A stretch of DNA of 35,129 nucleotides from Streptosporangiaceae bacterium (GCA_019246795.1 JAFAPY010000244.1:1-35129); one strand, 5' to 3'; numbered from the stretch's first letter, positions 13,371 through 21,891 are shown. Notes: generated by a model not told the origin, from the sequence alone. Numbers and translations: made by a program.

Positions 13371-15524
13371 TTACCTGACTGCGGCGAGGACCGGTGCGGG
13401 CGCGGGCTCGGCGGGGATCCCGCGTGCGGGCGCCGGGACGCGCAGCAGGCGGGCCAGCGGTGCGGGCAGCCACCAGTTCGCCCGGCCGAACAGGGCGACC
13501 AGCGCCGGGACCAGCAGGCAGCGGATGATCACCGCGTCGATGAGGATGCCGGCGCCCAGCCCGGTGGCCAGGATCTTCAGGTCGGTCATCGGGCCGGTGG
13601 ACATGGACAGGAAGCTGAGCATCAGGATCGCCGCGGCGCTGGTGACCAGGCGGCCGGTGCGGCCCAGGCCCTCGATGACCGCGTGGCGGGCGTCGCCGGT
13701 GGCGTCGTAGGCCTCGCGGATGCGGGTCAGGATGAACACCTCGTAGTCCATGGACAGGCCGAACAGGAACGCGAAGACCATCAGCGGCACCCACATGGTG
13801 ATCGCGCCGGTGGCGGGGATGCCCCACAGGGCGTGCGAGCCGTGGCCGTCCTGCCACACCCAGGTCAGCACGCCGTACGCGGCGGCCAGCGAGATCAGGT
13901 TGAACACGACCGCCTTGGCGGCGAGCAGGACCGAGCGGAAGGCGCGGACCAGGAGCAGGAAAGTGGCGACGCCGATGAGGGCGAGCATAAGCGGGAAGTC
14001 GCCGTAGACCGCGCGGTCGAAGTCGATCAGCGAGGCGCCGTCGCCGCCGACGCCGATCACGTGCGGGCTGTACGCCAGCGCGTGCTCCAGGTCGGCGATC
14101 GTGGTCTGGCCGGCCGGGACGCTGCTTTCGGCGTCCGGGATGACGGTGACGATCGCGGTGCCCGCGTGCCGGTAATCGGCGGTGGCCGGGGCCACCGCGG
14201 CGTACACGCCGGGGACGCGGGCGGCCTGGGCGGCGACCGCGTGCGGCGCGGAGGAGGTGAGGACCTCGGCGGGGGTGATGACCCCGGAGGGGACACCGCC
14301 GTCGGTCAGCGTTGCCAGCGCCTGGTGGGCGGGGCCGGTGGTGGCCTGCGCGGAGCTGCCCGGCTCCCCGAGGTGCAGGGACAGTGCGGGCAGCATCAGC
14401 GCGGCCAGGATGCCGAGCCCGGCCATCGCGGCCAGCCAGCGGTGCCGGTACACGCCGCGGGCCCAGGCGGAGAACACGGCGCTGGCGCGGCGCTCGGTGC
14501 GCAGCCGCGGCCAGTCCACCCGCGGGCCGACCGAAGCCAGGATCACCGGCAGCAGGGTGATCGCGACGGCCACCGACACCAGCGGAACCAGCACGCCGCC
14601 GTAGCCGACGCTGCGCAGCATGGGCACGGGCAGCACGATCATCGACAGCAGCCCGATGGCGACGGTCAGCCCGGAGAACACCACGGCGCGGCCCGCGTGG
14701 CTCATCGCCGTCATGACGGCGGCGGTGTTGTCACGGCCCGCGGCCCGCTCCTCGCGCCAGCGGCTGACCACCAGCAGCGAGTAGTCGATGGCCACGCCGA
14801 GGCCGATCAGCGCGATCAGGAACTCGACGATCTGGCTGACGCCGGTGACCTCGGTCAGGCCGCCGACGATCAGGAACGTGGCGAGCACCGAGACGCCGCC
14901 GATGATCAGGGGAAGGAACGCCAGGAAGCTGGCGAAGACGAAGGCCAGGATGACGAACGCGCCGACCGACCCGATCATCGCCTCGGTCATGATGCCGGTG
15001 CCCTTGGCCGGCTTGGCGCCGTTGGCCAGCAATTGCAGGCCGGTGACGCCGACGTGCCAGCCCTGCGGGGAGGCGGCGGTGACGGCGCTCGTGATGGCCG
15101 GGGCGAGGCTGGGGCCGCCGAAGCTGGTGTCAGCCGGGGTGAAGACCAGGGCGAAGGTGGAGCGGCCGTCGCGGGTGACGAACGCCGGGTCGTGCGTGGT
15201 CGCGTAGTCGGCGATCCGGGCGTCCGGGATCCGGGCGGCGATAGCGGCGAACGCGCGGCCGGTCTCCGCCGCGGCGGCCGGGCCGGTGACCCGCTGCCCG
15301 TTCGGCACCGTGATCACCGGGACGTACGGGGTCTGGTCGCCGCCGTTGCCGTAGCTGCGGGCGATCTGGTTGTCGACGCGGAACGCCTGGCCCGGCATGG
15401 CGAAGGTGTTCGTCATCCGGTGCGTGGTGCCGCCGATCGTCAGCACGCCTGCAGCGGCGACGACGACCCAGAACAGGGCCACGAGCGCCTTGTGGCGGAG
15501 CACGAAGCTGGTGAGCGCGTTCAT
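13371..15524 (-). CDS. MMPL/RND-family membrane exporter
   Basis: 717 residues from the ATG at 15524, preceded by AGGAGG. The architecture is that of an actinobacterial MMPL transporter: TM1 (LVALFWVVVAAAGVLTI), a first extracellular domain (about 45-185), five membrane helices, a cytoplasmic link with TM7 (LAAMAGLGILAALMLP), a second extracellular domain, and a final five-helix bundle. The proton-relay Asp-Tyr pairs are present in both halves, GVAIDYSLLV and GLSMDYEVFI. Family members export lipids, glycolipids or drugs using the proton gradient. The gene is divergent from a histidine kinase/regulator pair, with a perfect palindrome between, which suggests control by that system. The cargo cannot be predicted. 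Confidence 0.92.
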   Translation of the reverse strand: MNALTSFVLRHKALVALFWVVVAAAGVLTIGGTTHRMTNTFAMPGQAFRVDNQIARSYGNGGDQTPYVPVITVPNGQRVTGPAAAAETGRAFAAIAARIPDARIADYATTHDPAFVTRDGRSTFALVFTPADTSFGGPSLAPAITSAVTAASPQGWHVGVTGLQLLANGAKPAKGTGIMTEAMIGSVGAFVILAFVFASFLAFLPLIIGGVSVLATFLIVGGLTEVTGVSQIVEFLIALIGLGVAIDYSLLVVSRWREERAAGRDNTAAVMTAMSHAGRAVVFSGLTVAIGLLSMIVLPVPMLRSVGYGGVLVPLVSVAVAITLLPVILASVGPRVDWPRLRTERRASAVFSAWARGVYRHRWLAAMAGLGILAALMLPALSLHLGEPGSSAQATTGPAHQALATLTDGGVPSGVITPAEVLTSSAPHAVAAQAARVPGVYAAVAPATADYRHAGTAIVTVIPDAESSVPAGQTTIADLEHALAYSPHVIGVGGDGASLIDFDRAVYGDFPLMLALIGVATFLLLVRAFRSVLLAAKAVVFNLISLAAAYGVLTWVWQDGHGSHALWGIPATGAITMWVPLMVFAFLFGLSMDYEVFILTRIREAYDATGDARHAVIEGLGRTGRLVTSAAAILMLSFLSMSTGPMTDLKILATGLGAGILIDAVIIRCLLVPALVALFGRANWWLPAPLARLLRVPAPARGIPAEPAPAPVLAAVR

Positions 15525-15650
15525 GGTTTCCTCCTCTGCCGGGGCCTTTCCGCCGGCTGAATGCAAGCGTGCCGGCCGGCGCCCTGCTCGTGCGTCCGGC
15601 AGGAGTTGGCATCTGCCGGTACCGCCAGGGGATTCGATGGCGCCCCCGGC

Positions 15651-15666
15651 TACTCCCCCGGGAGTA
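15651..15666. promoter_or_regulatory. Perfect palindrome in the MMPL / two-component divergent promoter
   Basis: TACTCCC (15651-15657), CC, GGGAGTA (15660-15666): perfect 7-bp arms around two bases. It lies 127 bp before the MMPL start and 59 bp before the kinase start. Dyads of this size suit the dimeric HTH of NarL/FixJ regulators, one of which is encoded at 16939. The assignment as its operator is inference. Confidence 0.5.
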
Positions 15667-15724
15667 CGCGGACGGTCAACCGGGGAAGGCTGACTGCGGC
15701 GGCGGGCGGGCCTACGCTTGCGGC

Positions 15725-16942
15725 ATGGATGGTGTCGCGGCGGCCTGGCGCGGGTGGCGCGGCTGGCCGAGGCGGGATCTGGTCCTGGTCCTGCTGGTGA
15801 CCGTCCTGCTGCTGCTCGGCAGCTACGGCGAGGCGCATCCCCACCAGCTTGCGGACCAGGTCCAGTTCGGCCACCGCCCGGTGCCGCAGCCCGGCGCCGC
15901 GTATGTTCTCGTCGCGATCGCGGGCCTGGCGCTGGCTTGGCGGCGCCGCTGGCCGGTCGCGGTGCTCGCGATCTCGGCTGCCGCGGCGATCGGCTACACG
16001 CTGCTCGGCAACGTGAACGGCTCGGTACTGGTCGCCCCGGTCATCGCGCTGTACGCGCTGGCCACCCAGCTGAGCGCGCGACGGGCCGTGCTGGCCGGCC
16101 TGGTGACGATGGTGGTGCTGATGGCGGCCACCGCGGCGCGGAACCCGTTCGGGCACGTCACCGGCGGCGCGGTCGACATCATCCCGTTCATGGTCGCGGC
16201 CGTGGTGTTCGCCGGGATCGCGGTGGCGAACCGGCGCGCCTACGTGGCCTCGATCCGGGAGCGGGCCGAGCAGGACGCCCGGCGGCGGATCGACGAGGAG
16301 CGGCTGCGCATCGCCAGGGAACTGCACGATGTCGTCGCGCACACGATGGCCACGATCAACGTGCAGGCCGGCACCGCCGCGCACGTGCTGGCCAGCCGCC
16401 CCGAGGTCGCGGCCGAGGCATTGGCGGCCATCAAGACGGCCAGCAAGGAAGGGCTGCGCGAGCTGCGCGCGATCCTCAACGTGCTGCGCCAGGCCGACGA
16501 GGCCGACCCGACCCAGCCGGCGCCGGGCACCGCGCAGCTCGGCGCGCTCGTCGACCGGGCACGCCAGGCCGGCCTGCAGACCACGCTCGCCGTCACCGGG
16601 GAACCGGTCCCGCTGCCGGCCGCCGTGGACCTGGCCGCCTACCGCATCGTCCAGGAGTCGCTGACCAACGCCATCCGCCACGCCGGCCCGGCGTCCGCTG
16701 CGGTCTCGCTCGGCTACCTCGGCGGCGAGGTGCGTATCGAGGTGACCGACACCGGGCGGGGCGCCGCCGGTGACAACGGCGGGGCGGGAGGCAAAGGGCA
16801 CGGGCTGGCCGGGATGCGGGAGCGGGCCGCCGCGGTCGGCGGGACCGTGGAGACCGGGCCCGGTCCCGGCGGCGGATTCCGGGTCGCGGCGCGGCTTCCG
16901 GTGCACGGCCGGCTGCGTGACCCGGCCGAGGTGCGGCGGTGA
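15725..16942 (+). CDS. Sensor histidine kinase, HisKA_3 (NarL-partner) type
   Basis: 405 residues from the ATG at 15725. The N-terminal third has membrane helices (DLVLVLLVTVLLLLGSY, AAYVLVAIAGLALAW, PVAVLAISAAAAIGYTLL, SVLVAPVIALYALA, AVLAGLVTMVVLMAATAA, IIPFMVAAVVFAGIAVA) and no large extracellular sensor. A coiled linker then leads to the H-box RIARELHDVVAHTMATI with phosphoacceptor H201. The ATPase domain has the N-box ESLTNAIRHA, the G1 box VTDTGRG and the GHGLAGMRERAAAVGG block. It overlaps the downstream regulator start (GTGA), the usual pairing. It probably senses membrane state or a lipophilic compound, which would fit a link to the MMPL exporter. Confidence 0.92.
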   Translation: MDGVAAAWRGWRGWPRRDLVLVLLVTVLLLLGSYGEAHPHQLADQVQFGHRPVPQPGAAYVLVAIAGLALAWRRRWPVAVLAISAAAAIGYTLLGNVNGSVLVAPVIALYALATQLSARRAVLAGLVTMVVLMAATAARNPFGHVTGGAVDIIPFMVAAVVFAGIAVANRRAYVASIRERAEQDARRRIDEERLRIARELHDVVAHTMATINVQAGTAAHVLASRPEVAAEALAAIKTASKEGLRELRAILNVLRQADEADPTQPAPGTAQLGALVDRARQAGLQTTLAVTGEPVPLPAAVDLAAYRIVQESLTNAIRHAGPASAAVSLGYLGGEVRIEVTDTGRGAAGDNGGAGGKGHGLAGMRERAAAVGGTVETGPGPGGGFRVAARLPVHGRLRDPAEVRR

Positions 16943-17631
16943 TCCGGGTCCTGCTCGCCGACGATCAGGCGCTGATCCGCGCCGGGTTCCGCGTCCTGGT
17001 CGAGGCCGCCGACGATCTCCAAGTGGTCGGCGAGGCGGCCGACGGCGCCCAGGCGGTCGATCTGGCCCGCCGGGAGCGGGCCGATGTCGTGCTGATGGAC
17101 ATCCGGATGCCCGGGATGGACGGCCTGGAAGCCACCAAGTGCATCTCGGCTGAGGAGGACCTGGCCGGTGTCAAGGTCATCATCTTGACCACGTTCGAGA
17201 CCGACGAGTACGTCTACCAGGCGCTGCGCGAAGGTGCCAGCGGCTTCCTGGTCAAGGACACCGAGCCCGCCGACCTGCTCCAGGCGATCAGGGTGGTGGC
17301 CAAGGGCGACGTGCTGCTGTCTCCCAGCGTGACCCGGCGGCTGATCACCGACATCGCCGCCCGCCCGGAGCGGCCGGTTGCGGCCAGCAGCGAGCTGTCC
17401 CGCGCGCTGGCCGCGCTGACCGAGCGGGAGCGTGAAGTGCTCGCGCTGGTCGCCGAGGGACTGTCGAACGAGGAGATCGCGGCCCGGCTGTTCCTCAGCC
17501 CGCTGACCGCCAAGACCCATGTCAGCCGCATCATGACCAAGCTGAACGCGCGCGACCGCGCACAGCTCGTGGTGATCGCCTACGAGAGCGGGCTGGTGAC
17601 CCCGGGAGCCCGGCAGGCTGGCTCCTCCTAG
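16939..17631 (+). CDS. NarL/FixJ-type response regulator
   Basis: 230 residues, GTG start overlapping the kinase stop by 4 bp. The receiver domain has the acidic pair D8/D9 (LLADDQ), phosphoacceptor D54 (VLMDIRMPGMDG), the switch threonine in IILTTFE and the lysine in FLVKD. A linker leads to the LuxR-type HTH, LTEREREVLALVAEGLSNEEIAARLFLSPLTAKTHVSRIMTKLNARDRAQLVV, fully intact. After phosphorylation by the adjacent kinase it should dimerise on DNA. The palindrome at 15651-15666 and the divergent MMPL gene are the most likely target. Confidence 0.93.
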   Translation: MIRVLLADDQALIRAGFRVLVEAADDLQVVGEAADGAQAVDLARRERADVVLMDIRMPGMDGLEATKCISAEEDLAGVKVIILTTFETDEYVYQALREGASGFLVKDTEPADLLQAIRVVAKGDVLLSPSVTRRLITDIAARPERPVAASSELSRALAALTEREREVLALVAEGLSNEEIAARLFLSPLTAKTHVSRIMTKLNARDRAQLVVIAYESGLVTPGARQAGSS

Positions 17632-17695
17632 CGGACCCGGTGTCGCATCGTGCTCGGCGGCCTGGCGGCCCGGCGCCGGCGGTAGCGTAAGCCTT

Positions 17696-18028
17696 ATGGG
17701 TGACACCGCCACGGTTCCCTCCTCCGCGGTCGCGGCCCTCGGGCTCACCGGGGGGTTCCTTGCCGGGCGCTGGACCGGCCGCCGTGACTTGGCCGGGGCG
17801 TTGTTCGCGGCCGCCGGCGCCTGGTGCGCGCGGGACTGGTACCGGGCGTCAGGCCCGGCTGCCGCGCTCGGCCTGACCGCGCTGTACGCGGCAGCGATGG
17901 GCGGCTCGCATCCGCTGGCCAAGCGCATCGGCGCGTGGCCGTCGGTGGTCGCGGTCACGGCGATGACCGTGGCGGCCACCGAACTGGTGACGGGCGCCGC
18001 CGCCCGCGGCAGAGCAGCCGGGCACTAG
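17696..18028 (+). CDS. Small integral membrane protein
   Basis: 110 residues from the ATG at 17696. Predicted membrane helices include AVAALGLTGGFLAGRW, LAGALFAAAGAWCARDWY, AAALGLTALYAAAMGGSH and VVAVTAMTVAATELVTGA, with short charged loops (GRRDL, PLAKRIGAW) and a basic tail. This resembles small actinobacterial conserved membrane proteins of unknown function. It lies 64 bp after the response regulator on the same strand and may share its transcript, although no overlap enforces this. No catalytic or binding motif is evident. Confidence 0.7.
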   Translation: MGDTATVPSSAVAALGLTGGFLAGRWTGRRDLAGALFAAAGAWCARDWYRASGPAAALGLTALYAAAMGGSHPLAKRIGAWPSVVAVTAMTVAATELVTGAAARGRAAGH

Positions 18029-18104
18029 CGCCGCGGCACACTGGCCGAGGCAAACGGGAACTCACCGTCCGTGGGCCGCAAGGCCCTCGTTAGGATTGCC
18101 ACTC

Positions 18105-18218
18105 GTGCGGGCGGTCGCCTGGGCCAAGGAACGCGGTGCCGAGTACGCCGAGATCGCTGTAGGCGGCGGCCTGCTGCGCGCAACCGGGGTGGCTATGACG
18201 CCTTCGTTCCGGATCTGA
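18105..18218 (+). pseudogene. 37-residue coding-like fragment, possibly a gene remnant
   Basis: A GTG at 18105 opens a 37-residue frame to TGA 18216-18218 with coding-like composition: VRAVAWAKERGAEYAEIAVGGGLLRATGVAM then MTPSFRI. It resembles the beginning of a beta-rich lipid- or glycolipid-binding-type domain (W...GAEYAEI...LRATGVA), but it ends after one motif. It may be the 5' relic of such a gene, cut off by the repeat and hairpin that follow. Family assignment is weak. Confidence 0.35.
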
Positions 18219-18242
18219 GGGCATCACATCTGAGGGCGTCAC
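18213..18242. repeat. 15-bp tandem duplication
   Basis: ATCTGAGGGCATCAC (18213-18227) is immediately followed by ATCTGAGGGCGTCAC (18228-18242), one mismatch. It abuts the hairpin starting at 18243 and includes the stop of the short coding-like fragment. Confidence 0.85.
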
Positions 18243-18274
18243 GATGGCGGCCGGGCCAAGGCCCGGCCGCCATC
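18243..18274. terminator. Very strong hairpin between convergent genes
   Basis: Perfect 15-base inverted arms GATGGCGGCCGGGCC (18243-18257) and GGCCCGGCCGCCATC (18260-18274) separated by AA. It lies between the plus-strand membrane gene (stop 18028) and the minus-strand gene (stop 18316). It should act as a bidirectional transcription stop. Confidence 0.85.
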
Positions 18275-18315
18275 GACCGCCCGCGGACCGGCTGGGTTCG
18301 GTCCGCTGCCGTGGA

Positions 18316-18915
18316 TCAGTGGGCTGGTGCTGGTGCCGGGCGGGAGCGCAGCACGCGCAGCGCCTTGGCGTAGTCACCCTTCGGGGTACGGGCGACAACG
18401 ACGGTGCTGACCGCGTTCCAGATCACGGTGGCCCCGAACAGAACCTTGCCACCCGGGACGCCGGTGGCCACGGCGGCGTAGGCGGCGGCGATGGAGCAGA
18501 TGGCGGTCGAGGTCTCCCCGGCGGCGAACATCAGTGCCTTCTTCCACGGCGCGGCGGCCCGCATGGAGTCCTTGTCGGTGACCACGGACCAGAACGGCAT
18601 GGCGCTCATCAGCTGCCGGAATCCGGGCGGGTAATCCTCGGGGTGGTCGGTGCCGCGGATCCCGTAGAACCGGAACCGGATGCCCACGGCACGGCCGGCC
18701 AGGTAGTGGCCGATGGCGTGGCTGCAGTCGTAGATGACCAGGAAGCCGGCCAGCGCGACGGCGAGCCGTACCGGGCCGGGGCCGGTCATGGCGGCGGCCA
18801 GGGCCAGCAGCGCGGCGCCGGCGGCCAGGCCGGCGGCCTGGATGAGGTTGCCGGAGGCGATGGACAGTTTGGCCCATAGCGGCGGGCGGGGCTTGACAGG
18901 CTGGGTGACGGTCAT
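18316..18915 (-). CDS. Membrane protein resembling an M50 (site-2 protease) fold with HAIGH in place of HExxH
   Basis: 199 residues, about four membrane helices. The third segment reads LAGFLVIYDCSHAIGHYLAGRAVGIRFRFYGIRG. This aligns by eye with the M50 zinc motif and its surroundings (HELGHxxxARxxGI), but the catalytic Glu is Ala (H66-A67-I68-G69-H70). Later blocks (MFAAGETSTAICSI and VIWNAVSTVVVARTPKGDYAKALR) parallel the M50 central Gly segment and the N...D ligand motif. It may be a catalytically dead or divergent intramembrane protease-like protein. Overall family assignment is inference. It is preceded 42 bp upstream by a small membrane gene on the same strand. Confidence 0.6.
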   Translation of the reverse strand: MTVTQPVKPRPPLWAKLSIASGNLIQAAGLAAGAALLALAAAMTGPGPVRLAVALAGFLVIYDCSHAIGHYLAGRAVGIRFRFYGIRGTDHPEDYPPGFRQLMSAMPFWSVVTDKDSMRAAAPWKKALMFAAGETSTAICSIAAAYAAVATGVPGGKVLFGATVIWNAVSTVVVARTPKGDYAKALRVLRSRPAPAPAH

Positions 18916-18957
18916 GGTGTGCTCCGAGTCAGGTTGCAGGGTGTCTGGATCAGGTCT

Positions 18958-19227
18958 TCAGTACTGGTTGCGGGCGGGTCCCCAGCGGCGGCTGGCGAGG
19001 GCGTCGGCGCTGATGCCGCCGGCGATGAGCCCGAAGATCAGGGCGACGACGGTGCCCGGTCCGTGCAGCAGGCTGAGGTGGGCGGCCAGGTAGATGGCGG
19101 CGATGATGGCGGCGGCGCTGGCCAGGCCGGCGAAGGGGGCCAGGTGCCGGGCGCGGCGCCAGGTGTAGTCGGCGGGCAGGCCGAGGATGACGGCGACGCC
19201 GAGGGCATAGAGGAAGGTGAGAATCAT
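18958..19227 (-). CDS. Small three-helix membrane protein
   Basis: 89 residues from the ATG at 19227. Three hydrophobic segments are evident: ILTFLYALGVAVILGLPADY, LAPFAGLASAAAIIAAIYLAAHLSLL and GTVVALIFGLIAGGISADALA, with a short TWRRARH cytoplasmic loop and a basic end. No family is recognised. It lies 42 bp upstream of the HAIGH-motif membrane gene on the same strand, so the two are probably co-transcribed, and it is divergent from the MASE1 kinase. Confidence 0.7.
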   Translation of the reverse strand: MILTFLYALGVAVILGLPADYTWRRARHLAPFAGLASAAAIIAAIYLAAHLSLLHGPGTVVALIFGLIAGGISADALASRRWGPARNQY

Positions 19228-19328
19228 CTCGGGCTCCTGGGGCGGTAGTACGGTGTGGTGGTGGCTTCGGCCTGCGAAGCGGTCTGGCTGTCTTCGAGCC
19301 TGGCCGGCGAGCCCAGGATCGGAATCGG

Positions 19329-19340
19329 CGTGACGTCACG
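19329..19340. promoter_or_regulatory. 12-bp perfect palindrome upstream of the MASE1 kinase
   Basis: CGTGACGTCACG is self-complementary and lies in the 274-bp divergent gap between 19227 and 19502. It could be an operator for either direction. No matching regulator is established. Confidence 0.35.
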
Positions 19341-19501
19341 GACTGGGCCGGGCATTCGGCCAGCGGCGGCTACGTCATATGGCCGAGGTGGACGGTTAAG
19401 GCTGCTTCTTGCCGGGTAGACGCAACATCTGGGTCCCGAGCCACGCCAAGGCCCGCCATCCGGGAGCCAGCTGGGCGGCCTGGCCGGCGGTCGGCGGCGC
19501 G

Positions 19502-21211
19502 ATGAGCGAGATGCCAGCGATGAGAGCTCACGACGATCACAAGCCGGCCCGGCCTGAGGTGACAGCGCCGGGCCTGGCGCATGCGCACGCTTCTGTGGCC
19601 CGAGGGAGCATTGCTATTGCATTGTTCCTGGTGGTGGCGGCTGCGCATGCCGCCGGTACGGCGGTGGTGTACCAGTTCAACCACCTGACCTCGGCCGGGG
19701 AGGTGTTCTTCCCGGCCGCCGGGGTGACCGTGGCCGCGTTGCTGCTGGTGCCGCGACGGTGGTGGCCGGTCGTGCTGACGGCCACGTTCGCCAGCGAGCT
19801 GATCGCCGACCTGATCCTCGGCGAGGTCGCGGCCACCGCGATCGGGTCGGCGCTGGCCAACACCGCCGAGCCGGCGCTGGGAGCCGCCCTGGTGCTCCGG
19901 GTGACCGGCGGCTGCCCGCAGCTGAGCCGCCGCCAGAACCTGGCCGCCTTTGTGCTCGGCGCGGCCGCCGCTGGCCCGGCGCTGGGCGCGCTGATCGGGG
20001 CCGCGGCGACCCGGTTCACCCACCCGCATGGGCCGTTCCATATCGTGTTCGCCCGCTGGTGGACCGGTGACGCGCTCGGCGTGCTGATCGTCGGCAGCGT
20101 GATCCTGGCCTGGTTCACCCACGACGTGCGGGCCATCCGGCCCCGCTACGCGGCCTTCGAGGGCGGCCTGCTGGCCGTGATGACGTGCCTGGTCACCTGG
20201 CTGGTGTTCTGGCGCTGGCACCCGGCGCTGGCCTACCTGGCGCTGGTTCCGCTGGGCTGGGCGGCGATCCGGTTCGGCACCCGCGGCGCCACCGCGGCCG
20301 GCGCGGTGATCGCCGTGCTGGCCGAGTGGGCCACCGGCACCGGCCATGGCCTGTTCGCCGTGATCAGCCGCGACCACGATCAGGGGCTGTGGTACTTGCA
20401 GCTGTTTTTGGCCGTGGCCATGCTCGGCGGGCTGATGATGGCCGCAGCGATCGCCGAGATGAGCCGGGCCGAAGCCGCGCTGCGGGCCAGCGAGACCGCC
20501 GAACGCGACGCCCGGCTGGAGGCGCAGCAGGCGCACACCGCCGAGCGGACCCGGCTGGCCCGCGAGCTGCACGACTCGGTCTCCCAGGCGCTGTTCTCCA
20601 TGACCATGCACGCCAGCACCGCCCAGCTCGCCATGGAAAAAGCGGGCCTGGTCGCGGACTCGCCGGCGGCCCGGGCGGTCGGCAGGCTGCGGACGCTGAC
20701 CGCCGGCGCGCTGGCCGAGATGCGGGCGCTGATCTTCGAGCTGCGCCCCGGCGCGCTGGCCGAAGAAGGCCTGGTGTCCGCGCTTGGCCGCCAGGCCGCC
20801 GCGATCTCTGCCCGCGAGGATGTGCAGATCACCGTGAACGGACCCGAGCAGCGGCTGCCGGTCGACCTCACCGCCGAGGAGCACTGCTACCGGCTCGTGC
20901 TCGAAGCCTGGCACAACACCGTCAAGCACGCCGGCGCAACGGCCATCATCACCACCATCGCCAGCGACGGCGCGGCCGTCACCGTGCGGGTCACCGACGA
21001 TGGCCGCGGTTTCGACCCCGCCGCCGTCCCGCCTGGTCACCTGGGCCTGCGGACCATGCGGGAACGAGCCGCAGCCATCGGCGCCACCTTGGACGTGACC
21101 AGCGCACCCGGGCAGGGCGCCACCATCGTGCTGCGGGTGCCCGCAGCCCAGGCCGTCCCCGAACCCGCCGCACCTTCCGCGACCGGACCGGGAGGAGGTT
21201 TCCCCGCGTGA
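19502..21211 (+). CDS. MASE1-domain sensor histidine kinase, HisKA_3 type
   Basis: 569 residues from the ATG at 19502. In-frame ATGs at 19511 and 19520 are alternatives, and none has a strong ribosome site. The N-terminal half is an eight-helix MASE1-like membrane sensor (VVYQFNHLTSAGEVFFPAAGVTVAALLLVP, WWTGDALGVLIVGSVILAW, PLGWAAIRFGTRGATAAGAVIAVLAEW). A coiled linker follows, then the H-box RLARELHDSVSQALFSM with H357, the N-box EAWHNTVKHAGA, the G1 box VTDDGRGFDP and GLRTMRERAAAIGATL. MASE1 domains are ligand-unknown membrane sensors. It overlaps the next regulator start (GTGA), forming a complete two-component system. Confidence 0.92.
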   Translation: MSEMPAMRAHDDHKPARPEVTAPGLAHAHASVARGSIAIALFLVVAAAHAAGTAVVYQFNHLTSAGEVFFPAAGVTVAALLLVPRRWWPVVLTATFASELIADLILGEVAATAIGSALANTAEPALGAALVLRVTGGCPQLSRRQNLAAFVLGAAAAGPALGALIGAAATRFTHPHGPFHIVFARWWTGDALGVLIVGSVILAWFTHDVRAIRPRYAAFEGGLLAVMTCLVTWLVFWRWHPALAYLALVPLGWAAIRFGTRGATAAGAVIAVLAEWATGTGHGLFAVISRDHDQGLWYLQLFLAVAMLGGLMMAAAIAEMSRAEAALRASETAERDARLEAQQAHTAERTRLARELHDSVSQALFSMTMHASTAQLAMEKAGLVADSPAARAVGRLRTLTAGALAEMRALIFELRPGALAEEGLVSALGRQAAAISAREDVQITVNGPEQRLPVDLTAEEHCYRLVLEAWHNTVKHAGATAIITTIASDGAAVTVRVTDDGRGFDPAAVPPGHLGLRTMRERAAAIGATLDVTSAPGQGATIVLRVPAAQAVPEPAAPSATGPGGGFPA

Positions 21212-21891
21212 ATGCCAATGCTTCGCCGCCCGCCGGGCTGACGGTCTTCCTGGTCGATGACCACGCGATCGTCCGCTCCGGAGTCCGCGCCTACCTGGAC
21301 ATGATCGACGACATCACCGTAACCGGCGAGGCCGGCACCGGCCAGGAAGCCCTTGACCGGATCGCCGTACTGGAACCGGCCGGCGACTTGCCCGACGTGG
21401 TGCTGATGGACCTGCTGATGCCCGGCATGGACGGGATCGAGGCCACCCGGCAGCTAAAGGCCCGGTGGCCGGCCGTCGAGGTAGTGGCGGTCACCAGCTT
21501 CCTGGAAGAAGCCAAGGTGCGGGCCGCGCTGGAAGCCGGCGCGGCGGGCTACCTGCTCAAGGACGCCCAGGCCGACCAGGTCGCCGCGGCGATCCGCGCG
21601 GCGGCCGCCGGCCAGTGCCACCTCGACCCGGCCGTCGGCAAGCTGCTGGCCGCCACGCTGCGCGCACCCCGGGCCGCCGCGGACAGCCTGACCGCCCGGG
21701 AACGCGAAGTGCTCACCCTAGTCGCTGAGGGCGCCACCAACCGGCAGATCGCCCGTCGGCTCGGCGTCACCGAACGCACCGCCCGCACCCACGTCTCCAA
21801 CATCTTGGGCAAGCTCGGCCTGACCTCACGCACCCAGGCCGCGCTGTGGGCGGTGCGGGAAGGCCTGGCCCCGGCCCGCGGCACCAGCTGA
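21208..21891 (+). CDS. NarL/FixJ-type response regulator (MASE1 system)
   Basis: 227 residues. The GTG at 21208 overlaps the kinase stop and has GGAGGAGG at suitable distance. Receiver: FLVDDHA acidic pair, D68 in VVLMDLLMPGMDG, threonine in VVAVTSF, lysine in YLLKD. LuxR-type HTH: LTAREREVLTLVAEGATNRQIARRLGVTERTARTHVSNILGKLGLTSRTQAALWAV. The domains are complete and the sequence is closest to the LiaR/VraR-like subgroup of envelope-stress regulators, but no target gene is evident in the window except possibly the divergent small membrane operon. Confidence 0.92.
   Translation: MNANASPPAGLTVFLVDDHAIVRSGVRAYLDMIDDITVTGEAGTGQEALDRIAVLEPAGDLPDVVLMDLLMPGMDGIEATRQLKARWPAVEVVAVTSFLEEAKVRAALEAGAAGYLLKDAQADQVAAAIRAAAAGQCHLDPAVGKLLAATLRAPRAAADSLTAREREVLTLVAEGATNRQIARRLGVTERTARTHVSNILGKLGLTSRTQAALWAVREGLAPARGTS

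Noticed and set aside
13197-15560. 787-codon open frame on the plus strand opposite the MMPL gene
   Set aside because: It is antisense to a clearly coding transporter gene. Its product is rich in Gly/Asp/Gln/His/Arg with no domain, the usual shadow of high-GC coding DNA.
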